Shown here piece after piece: positions 55,677 to 64,000 of a stretch of DNA of 64,000 nucleotides. The notes below the pieces were generated by a model. The model was given only the letters and a program-made list of their open reading frames with translations, was not told the DNA's origin and did not search any database. Position 1 is the stretch's first letter, and each line of letters opens with the position of its first letter. This stretch comes from Vanrija pseudolonga. Taxonomy: Eukaryota; Basidiomycota; Tremellomycetes; Trichosporonales; Trichosporonaceae. The DNA lies in the NCBI RefSeq assembly GCF_020906515.1, contig NC_085855.1, positions 1,426,001-1,490,000 on the forward strand, in the 5' to 3' direction. The position numbers were made by a program, and so were the translations under genes.

Positions 55677-56056
55677 TGGCGCAGGGTCAGGTATGTCTGC
55701 ATCGCGCTGCGCGCTACCGCCGGCCGAGTTGCTGATTGCCCCACAGGTGGCGCCCGAGCTCGCCGCCAGTGTGTCGCGACGGTGTGCTACGCTCTCAGTA
55801 TGTGAGTTGACATCTCTGGCCATGCTGACGACCCAAAGGTGGAGTTTGTAAGATGTCCTTGTATGAAGCTCGTTGGAGGAAGACACCCACAGGGGGGCGT
55901 TGGCGGGGGCAGCTGACGTGTGCAGCCACCCGCGACTGGCTTGTCTTCCTCGCCTTCCTCGTCTCGGCATCTGTCTCTTCTTCCCCCCACTGACGCATCT
56001 TCTTCATCTTCCTTTCATTCACTCACTCATTGCTCACTCTTCCAACTCGAGCCGAA
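55677..56056. other. Intergenic, no gene seen
   Basis: About 380 nt with a CT-rich leader (55940-56040) before the next gene. Confidence 0.5.
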
Positions 56057-56783
56057 ATGCCCAATACACACGATCAGCCAGTTCGGGCGCCTGCGACTCC
56101 CACCGCTGTGAGTAACGCTGAGCAAGTTAGACCACGAGCTGATGCGGCGCCTACTCGACCAGAGGCAGCAAGTTATGGACGAACTCTTCGCCGCTGTTCA
56201 ATCCGCCGTCCAAGAGCGCCCTGTCGATGAAGATCTTGCCGTCCGCAAGCAGCGCCATGTCGCCATCAAGGCACTCATCAGGGCAGTCGACTACGTTACG
56301 CAATCCACCGAAAGCTCTCGATACGACAACCCTCGTGAAGGTCTGTTCGGCAACATCGATGACCACGACCGTGTATCAGAGCTTGCACCGGAGTTTGTGC
56401 CCATCTTCCTCGAGTTCCACAACGCCATTGTTCAGAACTGTCTCCATGTCAACAACTCCGCCGCCGCCTCCCTCGTTGTGTGCTGTCGTCGCATGCTGAA
56501 GGGCTTTCAAGACTTCAAGGCGGAACCAACCCCCGCGTCACTCAGCCGGCTCCGAATGGAGCTGATTCTGAGCCAGATGGCTCACAACCGCACCATCATA
56601 GCCCTCCTCCGCAACGATCAGAAGACCCGGGCGACGGCGTTCACCAATCTTGCCCTCAACCTTGGCGTCACCGTTTTAGTCGACGACGACGGACATTTTA
56701 CTGGTGCGTTCTTGCCCTCAAACCCAGTCTGTCACCGCTGACGGCAGACAACAGTTGACCCCGACGCGTGGGTCACCGAGTGA
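56057..56783 (+). CDS. Helical orphan protein, unknown
   Basis: Three exons (56057-56107, 56163-56703, 56755-56783) give 206 residues. A short Pro/Thr N-terminus is followed by amphipathic helices (RQQVMDELFAAVQSAVQERP, then FVPIFLEFHNAIVQNCLHV and LRMELILSQMAHNRTIIALL). The last exon adds only VDPDAWVTE. No signal peptide, membrane helix or motif was recognised. The layout (short variable N-terminus, all-helical body, tiny last exon) resembles the three genes that follow, but sequence similarity to them is weak at best. It may be coiled-coil-like or BAR-like; this is inference from helix pattern only. Confidence 0.6.
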
Positions 56784-57843
56784 AGAGTCGACATCGACAT
56801 CCCCCGTCTGCTGGGAGTCTGTCAGGTTATCCAAGACCATCACGTACAAGTTCCGCATGAAGACCATGTGCATACAGTTGTGGGGATTCAGTTCAAGTGC
56901 CGCCGTTTCACACAGCTGCGTGAGATTTGACCCCAGCCAACTGATTCGTTTTCCTCGTCTTCCTCCACCCAGTCACCTTCGTCGCTTTGCCGACGACAAG
57001 AGTCAACGTCCAGAAAAATACAAAAAATGTCAACCCCACATCATTGCGCTTTCCGACACTCCACGTTGTCCGCCGTGCGCACGGCGGGGACGGCGGCGGA
57101 CGCCGAGAGCAAGTCAGGCCGACGGTGGACGAGGCCTCGGACCAGTCCTTCAGGACCGCCCCAGCTGCACGTGCTGCTGCATCTGCTCGAGTGGTCTCGT
57201 ACCGTTAGCGATTTCACGTTGAGGCTGGAGCCGGCCTCAGAAGCTGAACGGCGATGCCGAGTGCGCCGACGACGACACGCCCAGCTGGGCGGGACAAGCG
57301 CCGAGTACTCGGCTGAATGGGCGCTGACATGCCCACACCGCGCAGCTCTGCCCTTCACCCAAACAAAACTGATTCCAAGAGTGTTTTAGTTACGTCTAGT
57401 TATTCGAAGACTGTCCAGGACTTGTAGGAGAGTCGAGTTGTGCCGTTGGCACCGCGGCTGGACAAAACCGCCACATGGTTAGGGCGATCAGATTCATGTT
57501 CCTCCCATCAACCACAGGCAGCACCTCGACGCCTGGAGAAAATGCAAGTACGTTTATAAGTTGCTTACTAATTGAAGGACATACACGTTGTGCATCTTGC
57601 AGCTGTGTGACGTTGTGTGTGACGATTGCCATCCAACGCCAGCATCGAGCGGGATCAATTCTGGTGGTGGCCGGACCTTGCCTTCATCCCACACGGGGCA
57701 CGCCGCCGTCTCGAGACACTCACAGCCCGGAAAAGGGCCGGACACGCTCGTCGTCACTCCTGGTCGTGTATAAAGCCTGTCGGCCATTGCCAGAGGTCTC
57801 AACTCCTACCATCCCTCGTCCTCGCGCACCTCACATTACCATC
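56784..57843. other. Intergenic, no supported gene
   Basis: About 1.06 kb. Overlapping frames around 56987-57389 exist on both strands but are not consistent with a gene. A TATA element lies near the right end. Confidence 0.5.
57769..57774 (+). promoter_or_regulatory. TATA box of orphan gene at 57844
   Basis: TATAAA 75 nt before the ATG in a GTGTATAAAGCC context. Confidence 0.5.
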
Positions 57844-58797
57844 ATGGCCACCAACCTCCACCATCACCGCGACCAGCACAACATGCCCGACGACGGCCTC
57901 CACCTTCTAGACTTTCAGGACCTCCACAACGGACCAGGACCGCTCAGTTACCCGCCTAAGTACTCCACCCTCAGCCCGCAGAGGAGTGTCCGGGGGGACT
58001 TGCGCGACACACCGCCGGACGCCGGCGACGACTCCCAAGCGTCGCGCGACGTGCTGCGCTCGTCGAGGGGCACGGCCAACATCGCCTCCAACCCCTCTCC
58101 CCTCGATCCCACTGTTTCAGGGGTACGTTCAAGCACACACACACACACAGCACGCTAATTCCCCAGCGGCACGCTCCTGAGCCCTCTGAACACGGCCCAC
58201 CCTCCCCGCTCGATTGGGAGGAGCTCGGCGCCGTGCTAGGATGGCACCGGCCTGGCACTACCTGTTGTGTCCAGGACCACGCGGGGATTGTGCACGACGT
58301 CTCCCGCGCCATTGTTGTGGCTCGCGCCACCGCGAACACGAGGTCCCGGGAGGCGGTACGCTCTGCCTCCGAGTGGTGTGAGGCCGCGCGTGTGGCGGCC
58401 GCTCCCCGCCTGCACCCGACAACGGCACACTACATCCAAACCCACGCCGAGGACCTGCAGCGCGCCCAAGCCAACCATAAACAACAAGTGACGCGCCTTC
58501 TCCAGGTCTTCTGCAGCGGACTGGAAGAGATTCCCCTTGTCTATCCCTTCCGCTGCCCCCACGACACCTTCGCGGGGCTCATGGGACAGCTCTCAGCTGT
58601 CGAGGCGTCGTTCGGTGCAGGCCTCCACGACGCGGCGCACACCCTCTCAGCAGCTCTGGACCAACTCCACCACAGCCTCATCAACAGTATTGGGCCCGGT
58701 GAGCCGGTCATGCCCGATGTTGCGGCGTTTGCGGGAAGTAAGTGGAGAGGGACAAGTCATACTTGCTAACGCCCCAGACATTGTCTTTGATCACTGA
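57844..58797 (+). CDS. Helical orphan protein, unknown
   Basis: Three exons (57844-58122, 58167-58737, 58778-58797) encode 289 residues. The N-terminal ~95 residues are polar and His/Asp/Ser-rich (MATNLHHHRDQHNMPDDG). The rest is helical with heptad-like stretches: DHAGIVHDVSRAIVVARATA, THAEDLQRAQANHKQQVTRL and SFGAGLHDAAHTLSAALDQL. The tiny last exon encodes IVFDH. There is an ACACAC run in intron 1. No known family was recognised; no signal peptide. Confidence 0.6.
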
Positions 58798-59545
58798 GGC
58801 GGTGGGAAGGGGTGGGACAAAAGGGGGGAGAACTATGGGACCTATTTGGTATATAGACGTCAATGCAGTTTTATCATACTGTATGTATTGCCTTCCGTAC
58901 ATGTGTGGTAGGCTCCTCAGTGAGCGCGAACAGACACAACAGCAAGCCATATGGCGTTCGCCAATGTGGCAGCTGCTCAGTCGGGACAGATAGCCGGCCG
59001 GCTCTATGGCAGAGTGTAGGCTATCAGCCAGAAGCCGAGTAGGCAGACAACAGTCACTTCCCGGCGGAGGCAGCGAAGCGAGGACGGCATGCGTGGTGGC
59101 GGACAGAATACGTCAGCCGGCACTGGTGTGCCAGGGTGGACAAGGCGAGGCTGCAAAACTGATTTTATCAATAGGCGTGCCACAAGTGCCCAGTGATAGA
59201 GAGACTGTCGACGTGATAGCCGAAAGTGATGGGAGTGGTGGCGAGAGGCCAGGTGATGGCGAGCGCGGGGTCGGCGATAGCGGCAGACGCCAAACAAAAT
59301 GATGTGTTAATGTCCCTGGGAGCGCAGAAAGTGGCGAGGACCATCACTCCCGGTGGTTGAACTCCCCTCCGGGGTTATATCGTGTGGCTCCGGGGGGTGG
59401 GTCTTCTGGCACTCGCGTCGTTTTGTGGGTTTATTGCACACCCTCAGCCCCATCCTCTTTCACAACCTCTTTCCACTCAACTCCTTCCGAGCACTCTTCT
59501 ACCACTCTCAGCCGCCAAACCTCTCTACACAACGCCAACTCCAAC
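58798..59545. other. Intergenic; right part is duplicated promoter copy 1
   Basis: About 750 nt. From roughly 59228 to the ATG the sequence matches the stretch before the gene at 61134 (GGCGAGCGCGGG.TCGGCGATAGCG, then AGCGCAG.AAGTGGCGAG, CACTCCCGG and CCTCCGGGGTTAT). Confidence 0.65.
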
Positions 59546-60340
59546 ATGCCCACTCCCAGCCACACCTCCACATGCCCAATCCGCCGCATACTCAAAGGCG
59601 AATTCACGGACGACAACGAGCTCCTCACTCTGTGCACTGGGCTTACCGTCGCCCAGGTCAAGGTCGGAGTGACCGAGTACCTGGCCGACATGGCGAGCCA
59701 CGTCCCGCCTGCCCACCTCCTTGAGATGTTCGCTGCTCGGGAGAAGACTCTCAAGACCGTCCTCGCCATCCTCGGCAACGGTGCGGTCGGCACCGAGGTC
59801 ACCGAGGAGGAGGCCGAGGGTCGCAAGAACGCAGCCTTGACGGCCATCTGCTGCGCCTCCAAGGTGTGCAAGATGGTCCCTGAGGCACACGACGAGGTCC
59901 AGGACATCTTTACGGCGACTGTTTCCGAGACTTCGCTTCTCAACCTGGCGAACGGTGCCAACGTCCTAATCTACAACCTCTGCGTCGGCGTCATCAGTCA
60001 TGCGACTGCTGGTTGCCGTGAGATCACGGAGCTTCTCGGGCAGTACTGTGCCAACAACGACACCAACGCCGTCGGTATCTATGTTGCGGGACTTAGCAAG
60101 ACATTCACCACCATTCGCGACTACCGCGTCGCCGAGGTCACCATGTTCAGGTTGAAGATGGAGACCGTCTTCAAGGACGTCGGTATGTATCACCCCAAGA
60201 CCATTCCCCAATACTGACAAGCTCCAGTCTCGACCAACGTTATCCAGAATCATAACAAGATGATGTTTACTGCGGAGATGGCTCGTCTTGGCCCCATGGC
60301 GAAAGAGCTCGGTGTCGCCCTGGATGATCAGTTGTCTTAG
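59546..60340 (+). CDS. Helical orphan protein, tandem copy 1
   Basis: Two exons (59546-60182, 60228-60340) give 249 residues. It begins MPTPSHTSTCPIRRILKGEF and is wholly helical with many Ala, Glu and Thr. It aligns with the next gene at CREITELLGQY..(N)DTNAVG..AGLSKTF versus CSEITKILGQY..DKNALG..AGLETTL, and the intron after this region is in the same place. There is no signal peptide or membrane helix. The family is not recognised. It is duplicated with its promoter (see 58798-59545). The upstream in-frame extension is leader sequence. Confidence 0.68.
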
Positions 60341-60519
60341 GTGAATGACGGCGAGTGGGACAGAGCGCAAGGTGAACCTATTTAAAGGCTTAGGGACACT
60401 AGGCATGTCGACCAAGGAGACAGTACAAAACGATGCATTCGATAGAGAGACAACTATCCTTGGTGCCAGTAGTTAACAAGTTGCCCCGCGAGGCCGTCCA
60501 GGAACAAGGACTACACCTG

Positions 60520-60800
60520 CCAGAGCTACGTGACTGGCCTCAATAAGATCCTCGACGCCCTCCAGGAGCACAGTCACGCCCGGGTTGCTATCGTCGAGCA
60601 GCAGGTGGACCCTGTCTTCCACCTCGTTACCGAGACCAGGGGTGCCTCCGACGACCGCAGTGCCTGCTACCAATGTGTAACTATCAATACTGATGGTTCT
60701 CGGACACGACCAACATTGTTCAGCTGATGTTTAAGGTCGAATCAGCGCAGAACGAGATGCCAACCGGTCAGGACAAGAAGGCTGTTGACTTTACATCCGA
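60520..60800 (+). pseudogene. Relic of a third copy of the helical orphan gene
   Basis: An isolated stretch reads SYVTGLNKILDALQEHSHAR and then VAIVEQQVDPVFHL, matching the AGL..LQEY region of the gene at 61134 and YVAGL..IRDY of that at 59546. About 100 nt further on, TNIVQLMFKV matches the start of the last exon of the 59546 gene (STNVIQ..MMF). No start, no first exon and no good splice sites remain, so only the 3' quarter of a gene is left. Confidence 0.6.
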
Positions 60801-61133
60801 AAACGGCGGAAGTGGTGACGAGGGGCGAGGTGGTGGCGAGCGCGGGCTCGGCGATAGCGACTCACCCCCCAGAAAAATGACGTGTAAAGTCCCCAGGCGC
60901 GCAGTAAGTGGCGAGCCCCGCCACTCCCGGGACTTCAACCTGCCTCCCGGGGTTATCGCTTCGCTACTGGGGCAGGTGGGATTCTCGTGCTGCTGTGTTT
61001 CTCACCCAACCCGATCCTCTTTCGCCCTCTCCATTCAACTCAAACGCGCTCTTTACCGCCTGCCCCCACTTCCTCGAGTCTTTACGCCACCCCACACCAA
61101 ACATAACCACACCCGCCCGTAAAGTCCCACACA
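60801..61133 (+). repeat. Duplicated promoter copy 2
   Basis: From about 60808 to 60960 this matches the region upstream of the 59546 gene, with the same order of blocks and the CCGGGGTTAT box. The CT-rich leaders also correspond. Confidence 0.6.
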
Positions 61134-62252
61134 ATGTCTGTTACCGACATCCTCAACGGTACTATCAAGACCGAGGCGGAGTTCGCCGCGGCTCGCTCGA
61201 CGCTCAGCCTTCCCGTCATCAAGGCCACAGTCCTCAAGTACCTAGCGGAGGACGAGGGCGTCGGGTCGTGGGCAAGGCTTGCCGGCCTCCAGGCTGCTCG
61301 CGACAGCACCCTCAAGGCTCTGATCGCCTTTGTTGACCCCGAGTCGTCCACCACCAAGTTCGACGACTGCGAGGCCGAGAACCGCAAGGAGGTGGCTATC
61401 GGGACCCTCGAGACGCTCGCCGGTATTCACACCGCGGCCAATGACGCCAGTGAGGAGGTAGAGCAGGAAGTTACCGCTCGCTTCCAGTGCTTCGATGACG
61501 ACTCCGACCTCGTCAAAGAGCTCAAGGAGGCTGTCACCCAGCCCGCGGCCTCACTCCACGACGACGTCATCGCTCGCGCTGCTGCCAGCTGCAGCGAAAT
61601 CACCAAGATCCTCGGTCAGTATGACTCGAGCAAGGACAAGAATGCTCTGGGTGCCTCCCGTGCCGGTCTCGAGACCACCCTCGGTGCCCTTCAGGAGTAC
61701 TGTGCCTGCAAGGTCGCTCGAGCCAAGGACATCGTGCGCATCAAGTTTAACCACATTGCGCTCTGCTATGCTTCGGTGGGCAGCGAGGGTGGTACGTGCT
61801 TCCAGCGAGTCCCCAGTTGATTCTGACCCACCTCAGGCGTGACCAACTTTCTCGAGGTCATGCGCGAGGGGGCGCTCGCCCAGAACATTAACGATCTTCT
61901 GGCGGTGACTAACCGCATCAACGACTATGTGCCAGGTTAGTCAACTATACACGAGTGCGTGTACATAACTGACATGCATAGGCGGCAACTCGTCTTACAC
62001 CAATGGCGGCTTCGTGAACGACGCGTCCCATGCTGGCTCTCCCGACTGGCCGAGCATGCAAGCCAAGGACGAGCTGAACGGTAAGTAGTGGAGTCCAAAA
62101 ACCTGTGGTGGTTCACTAACTCGCCTCAGACGACAACAACTCCAAGAAGGCCGCGGCTGATGGCCAGTCTCAGGATAGTGAGTCGACTACAATGGACAGT
62201 CGGTCGACAGGGACTGACCTCGGCAGGTGCTCCTAACTCGCCGCCTGCCTAA
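61134..62252 (+). CDS. Helical orphan protein, tandem copy 2
   Basis: Five exons (61134-61791, 61837-61935, 61982-62080, 62130-62177, 62227-62252) sum in frame to 309 residues. The body (MSVTDILNGTIKTEAEFAAA.. to about 230) is helical and paralogous to the 59546 protein. The extra 3' exons add a Ser/Asn/Gly/Asp-rich tail (GGNSSYTNGGFVNDAS.., DDNNSKKAAADGQSQD, SAPNSPPA). So copy 2 has a longer, multi-exon C-terminus than copy 1. No known domain was recognised. Confidence 0.68.
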
Positions 62253-62954
62253 GCTTAAGCAGCGCTGTGGCGCCGTGCTGTCTCAAAGTACATGATAAAA
62301 AGAGCACGGAGCAGAGCCCGTTGAGCCTCTGCAGTCCATATGTAGTTCCAAATGCATTCATTGCCAACGTCACTCGTTTTCAAGCGGGCGAAATTTGGTC
62401 TGACAAGGCGCCGCAGGCGAAAGGCAGACGTTGTTGGGAGCAAGTTGTGTTGGTGGTGCCACGTGCTGGACCCTGCGGCGTGCAACTGACCGTGACCGCC
62501 GTGTGGGCAGGGCCGCATACTTGACTCAACATCAATCATTGTATTAGTCCGTGACCATATCGACTCTCATTCACAATCGTGGTCGGTGTCATCCAAACAC
62601 GGTGCTGTCACAAACCTGCAAATGATTGATGGCTCGCCAACAATAAAGAAATCTCATCACCCGTCGTACGCGCCCATCATTGTCACGGACCACCCATTTT
62701 CAGACCTTCTACATATTGTTTCCCACTCATCATTGTCCTGCACTGCTCCCGTGTGATAGCCCATTGTAACTGATACAGTGCATTCTACATGTACATCACC
62801 GCCGGACCTTGTTTCCATGATGGCGCAGCGCCGTGCATTGTTTGTTGTTGGCGACAGTTTGGGCTATAAGTAGAGGCTAAGCATCTGACGTTCTGTTCGA
62901 AAACAACCTCCCCATTCCCCGCTCCTCTTCTCACACACCGCCCGCGACTCAAAA
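62253..62954. other. Intergenic, no gene seen
   Basis: About 700 nt, more AT-rich than the left of the window. It contains TATAAG at 62865-62870, about 85 nt before the next ATG. Confidence 0.5.
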
Positions 62955-63489
62955 ATGACGATGAACACCCTCGTGAGTGGAATTCGAGTGACCACAACTG
63001 ATTCCAAAGGACAACTATAGAGCCAGGAAGGATGATGTCCGCAAGTTCATCAAAGACATCCACGACAAGAAGCCCTACGACCCAACCACCCAATACCCGG
63101 ACATCGTTGCCTTCACCAGCAATCAAGTCCAATACATCATTAACAGCCACAACAACTTCAAACGCCTCGGGCCGAAGTCTCGCACTCACAATGGCGGGAT
63201 CGTCGACTACTATTCTGACAGATACGGCGAGTGTTACTGTGGCGGGACCCGCAGCGCCGCGATCACCGATGCTAGGACGCACGCACGTGGTCGCGCCAAC
63301 TTTATCGCCGTCCAGCGCCTTCAGACTCTCCACTCCCTCTTCCAGAACATCCTGAATGCTCCTCTGTCCATGGAGGCGCTTGATGCCTTCTGTATCGAAG
63401 TGGCTGAGGGCCAAGCTGCATTCGTTGCCGATCTGGAAAAGGAGTTGGCGGACTACGATGAGGTCGTCAAGGCGAACTCGGAGCATTAA
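62955..63489 (+). CDS. Small orphan protein, unknown
   Basis: Two exons (62955-62972, 63010-63489; 37-nt intron) encode 165 residues: MTMNTL then DNYRARKDDVRKFIKDIHDK. The middle has YGECYCGGTRSAAITDAR, and the end is helical (MEALDAFCIEVAEGQAAFVA). The gene sits like the other orphans: TATA-like element, short leader, tiny first exon. I do not recognise a family. The strand is chosen because this frame is the one with consistent splicing, start and stop; a long minus-strand frame over it is a shadow. Confidence 0.58.
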
Positions 63490-64000
63490 GCAACCCAGGC
63501 CTGACTCCCGTACGAAGCTGCCCTGGATGAAGTGCTGGTAGTCTACGATGAGGTCCTTGAAGGGTGCCGCTCGGCAGGCGACACAGTGGATGCCTAGGCC
63601 TGTCTAGCAAGCAACAAACTGAATACGATGCTGCTGGCAGGTCGTCTCCATCAATCACTACATACATTGCCAATCATGCACCTTTGTTCTTTCAGAAAAC
63701 TGAAACCCGTGGCGCGGAACCATCGAGCCATACGATCGATCAACTAGAACAACTAGAACAGACAACCCTACCCGTCAACCGATGACTGGTGACTGCCGAT
63801 GGTCGATCCTATTGTATCTTGTACGGAGTGACATTGCCACCACTTGCCTTCTGGGCTTTTGTCTGCCCTTCGTTAAACCTGTGATAGTCATTAGACAGAT
63901 GTCAGCAGAGGACATCATGCTGGGACGCGATCTGTGGCGATGAACCACATGAGCACATGTTGTACAGTATATCTTGTTCACCTCTCTACTTTGCAACCAA
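63490..64000. other. 3' flank to window end, no gene seen
   Basis: About 510 nt, relatively AT-rich, with no supported feature. It includes a small direct repeat AACTAGAACAACTAGAACA near 63742-63760. Confidence 0.5.

Noticed and set aside
57027-57389. 120-codon plus-strand frame after the orphan at 56057
   Set aside because: Three overlapping frames are open on both strands there, none with family similarity, leader or splice logic.
60727-61122. 131-codon plus-strand frame
   Set aside because: It joins the relic's last exon to duplicated promoter sequence; not an independent gene.
62785-63486. Minus-strand 233-codon frame
   Set aside because: Antisense of the spliced 165-residue orphan, which has start, splice sites and stop.
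1-64000. Transposons, retroelement copies and CRISPR arrays
   Set aside because: No reverse transcriptase, integrase or transposase motif, no long terminal repeats and no regular spacer array were seen on either strand.

Overview
The window looks like nuclear DNA of a basidiomycete yeast, most likely of the order Trichosporonales. This is inferred from GC-rich coding sequence, dense short spliceosomal introns (mostly 33-55 nt, GTRAGT donors, CTRAC-type branch points just before YAG), pyrimidine-rich leaders, and a mix of conserved fungal genes with lineage orphans. The genus cannot be fixed from sequence alone. No virus-like element, transposon or CRISPR array was recognised. Left part (1-27 kb) is mostly conserved genes: a 5' fragment of a Pex24/Pex30-type peroxisomal/ER protein, a NIPA magnesium transporter, a Mug190-like SMP/C2 membrane-contact protein, a nucleolin/Nsr1-like protein, an amidase, NAD-isocitrate dehydrogenase subunit 1, a short-chain dehydrogenase, a quinone-reductase-like enzyme, two tandem F-box paralogues (one frameshifted), a tRNA-Asn with an intron, a cytochrome b561-like protein and two tandem MFS carriers. 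The notable part is 27.5-54.3 kb. Eight genes encode one family that I interpret as divergent BRCT-domain proteins: five in tandem on the minus strand (27571-36061) and three in tandem on the plus strand (48988-54320). Both arrays point away from a 13-kb core. Full-length members have two BRCT-like units joined by a disordered linker. In every unit a phase-0 intron interrupts the gene exactly two codons before the Gly-Gly (or its equivalent), so the intron map itself marks the two domains as copies of one ancestral unit. The core holds a TDP2-like phosphodiesterase, an enoyl-CoA hydratase, a double-SANT protein with a candidate 16-nt intron, a small membrane protein, a carboxylesterase, a Zn2Cys6 regulator and a second SDR. 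The right end (54.3-64 kb) is gene-poor and carries small helical orphan proteins. These include a tandem pair (59546 and 61134) duplicated together with its promoter and separated by the relic of another copy. Across the window, recent tandem duplication (F-box, MFS, BRCT-like, helical orphans) is the main theme. Several copies carry single-base frameshifts, which may be early decay or assembly error. All functions are homology inferences made by eye; no search was run.
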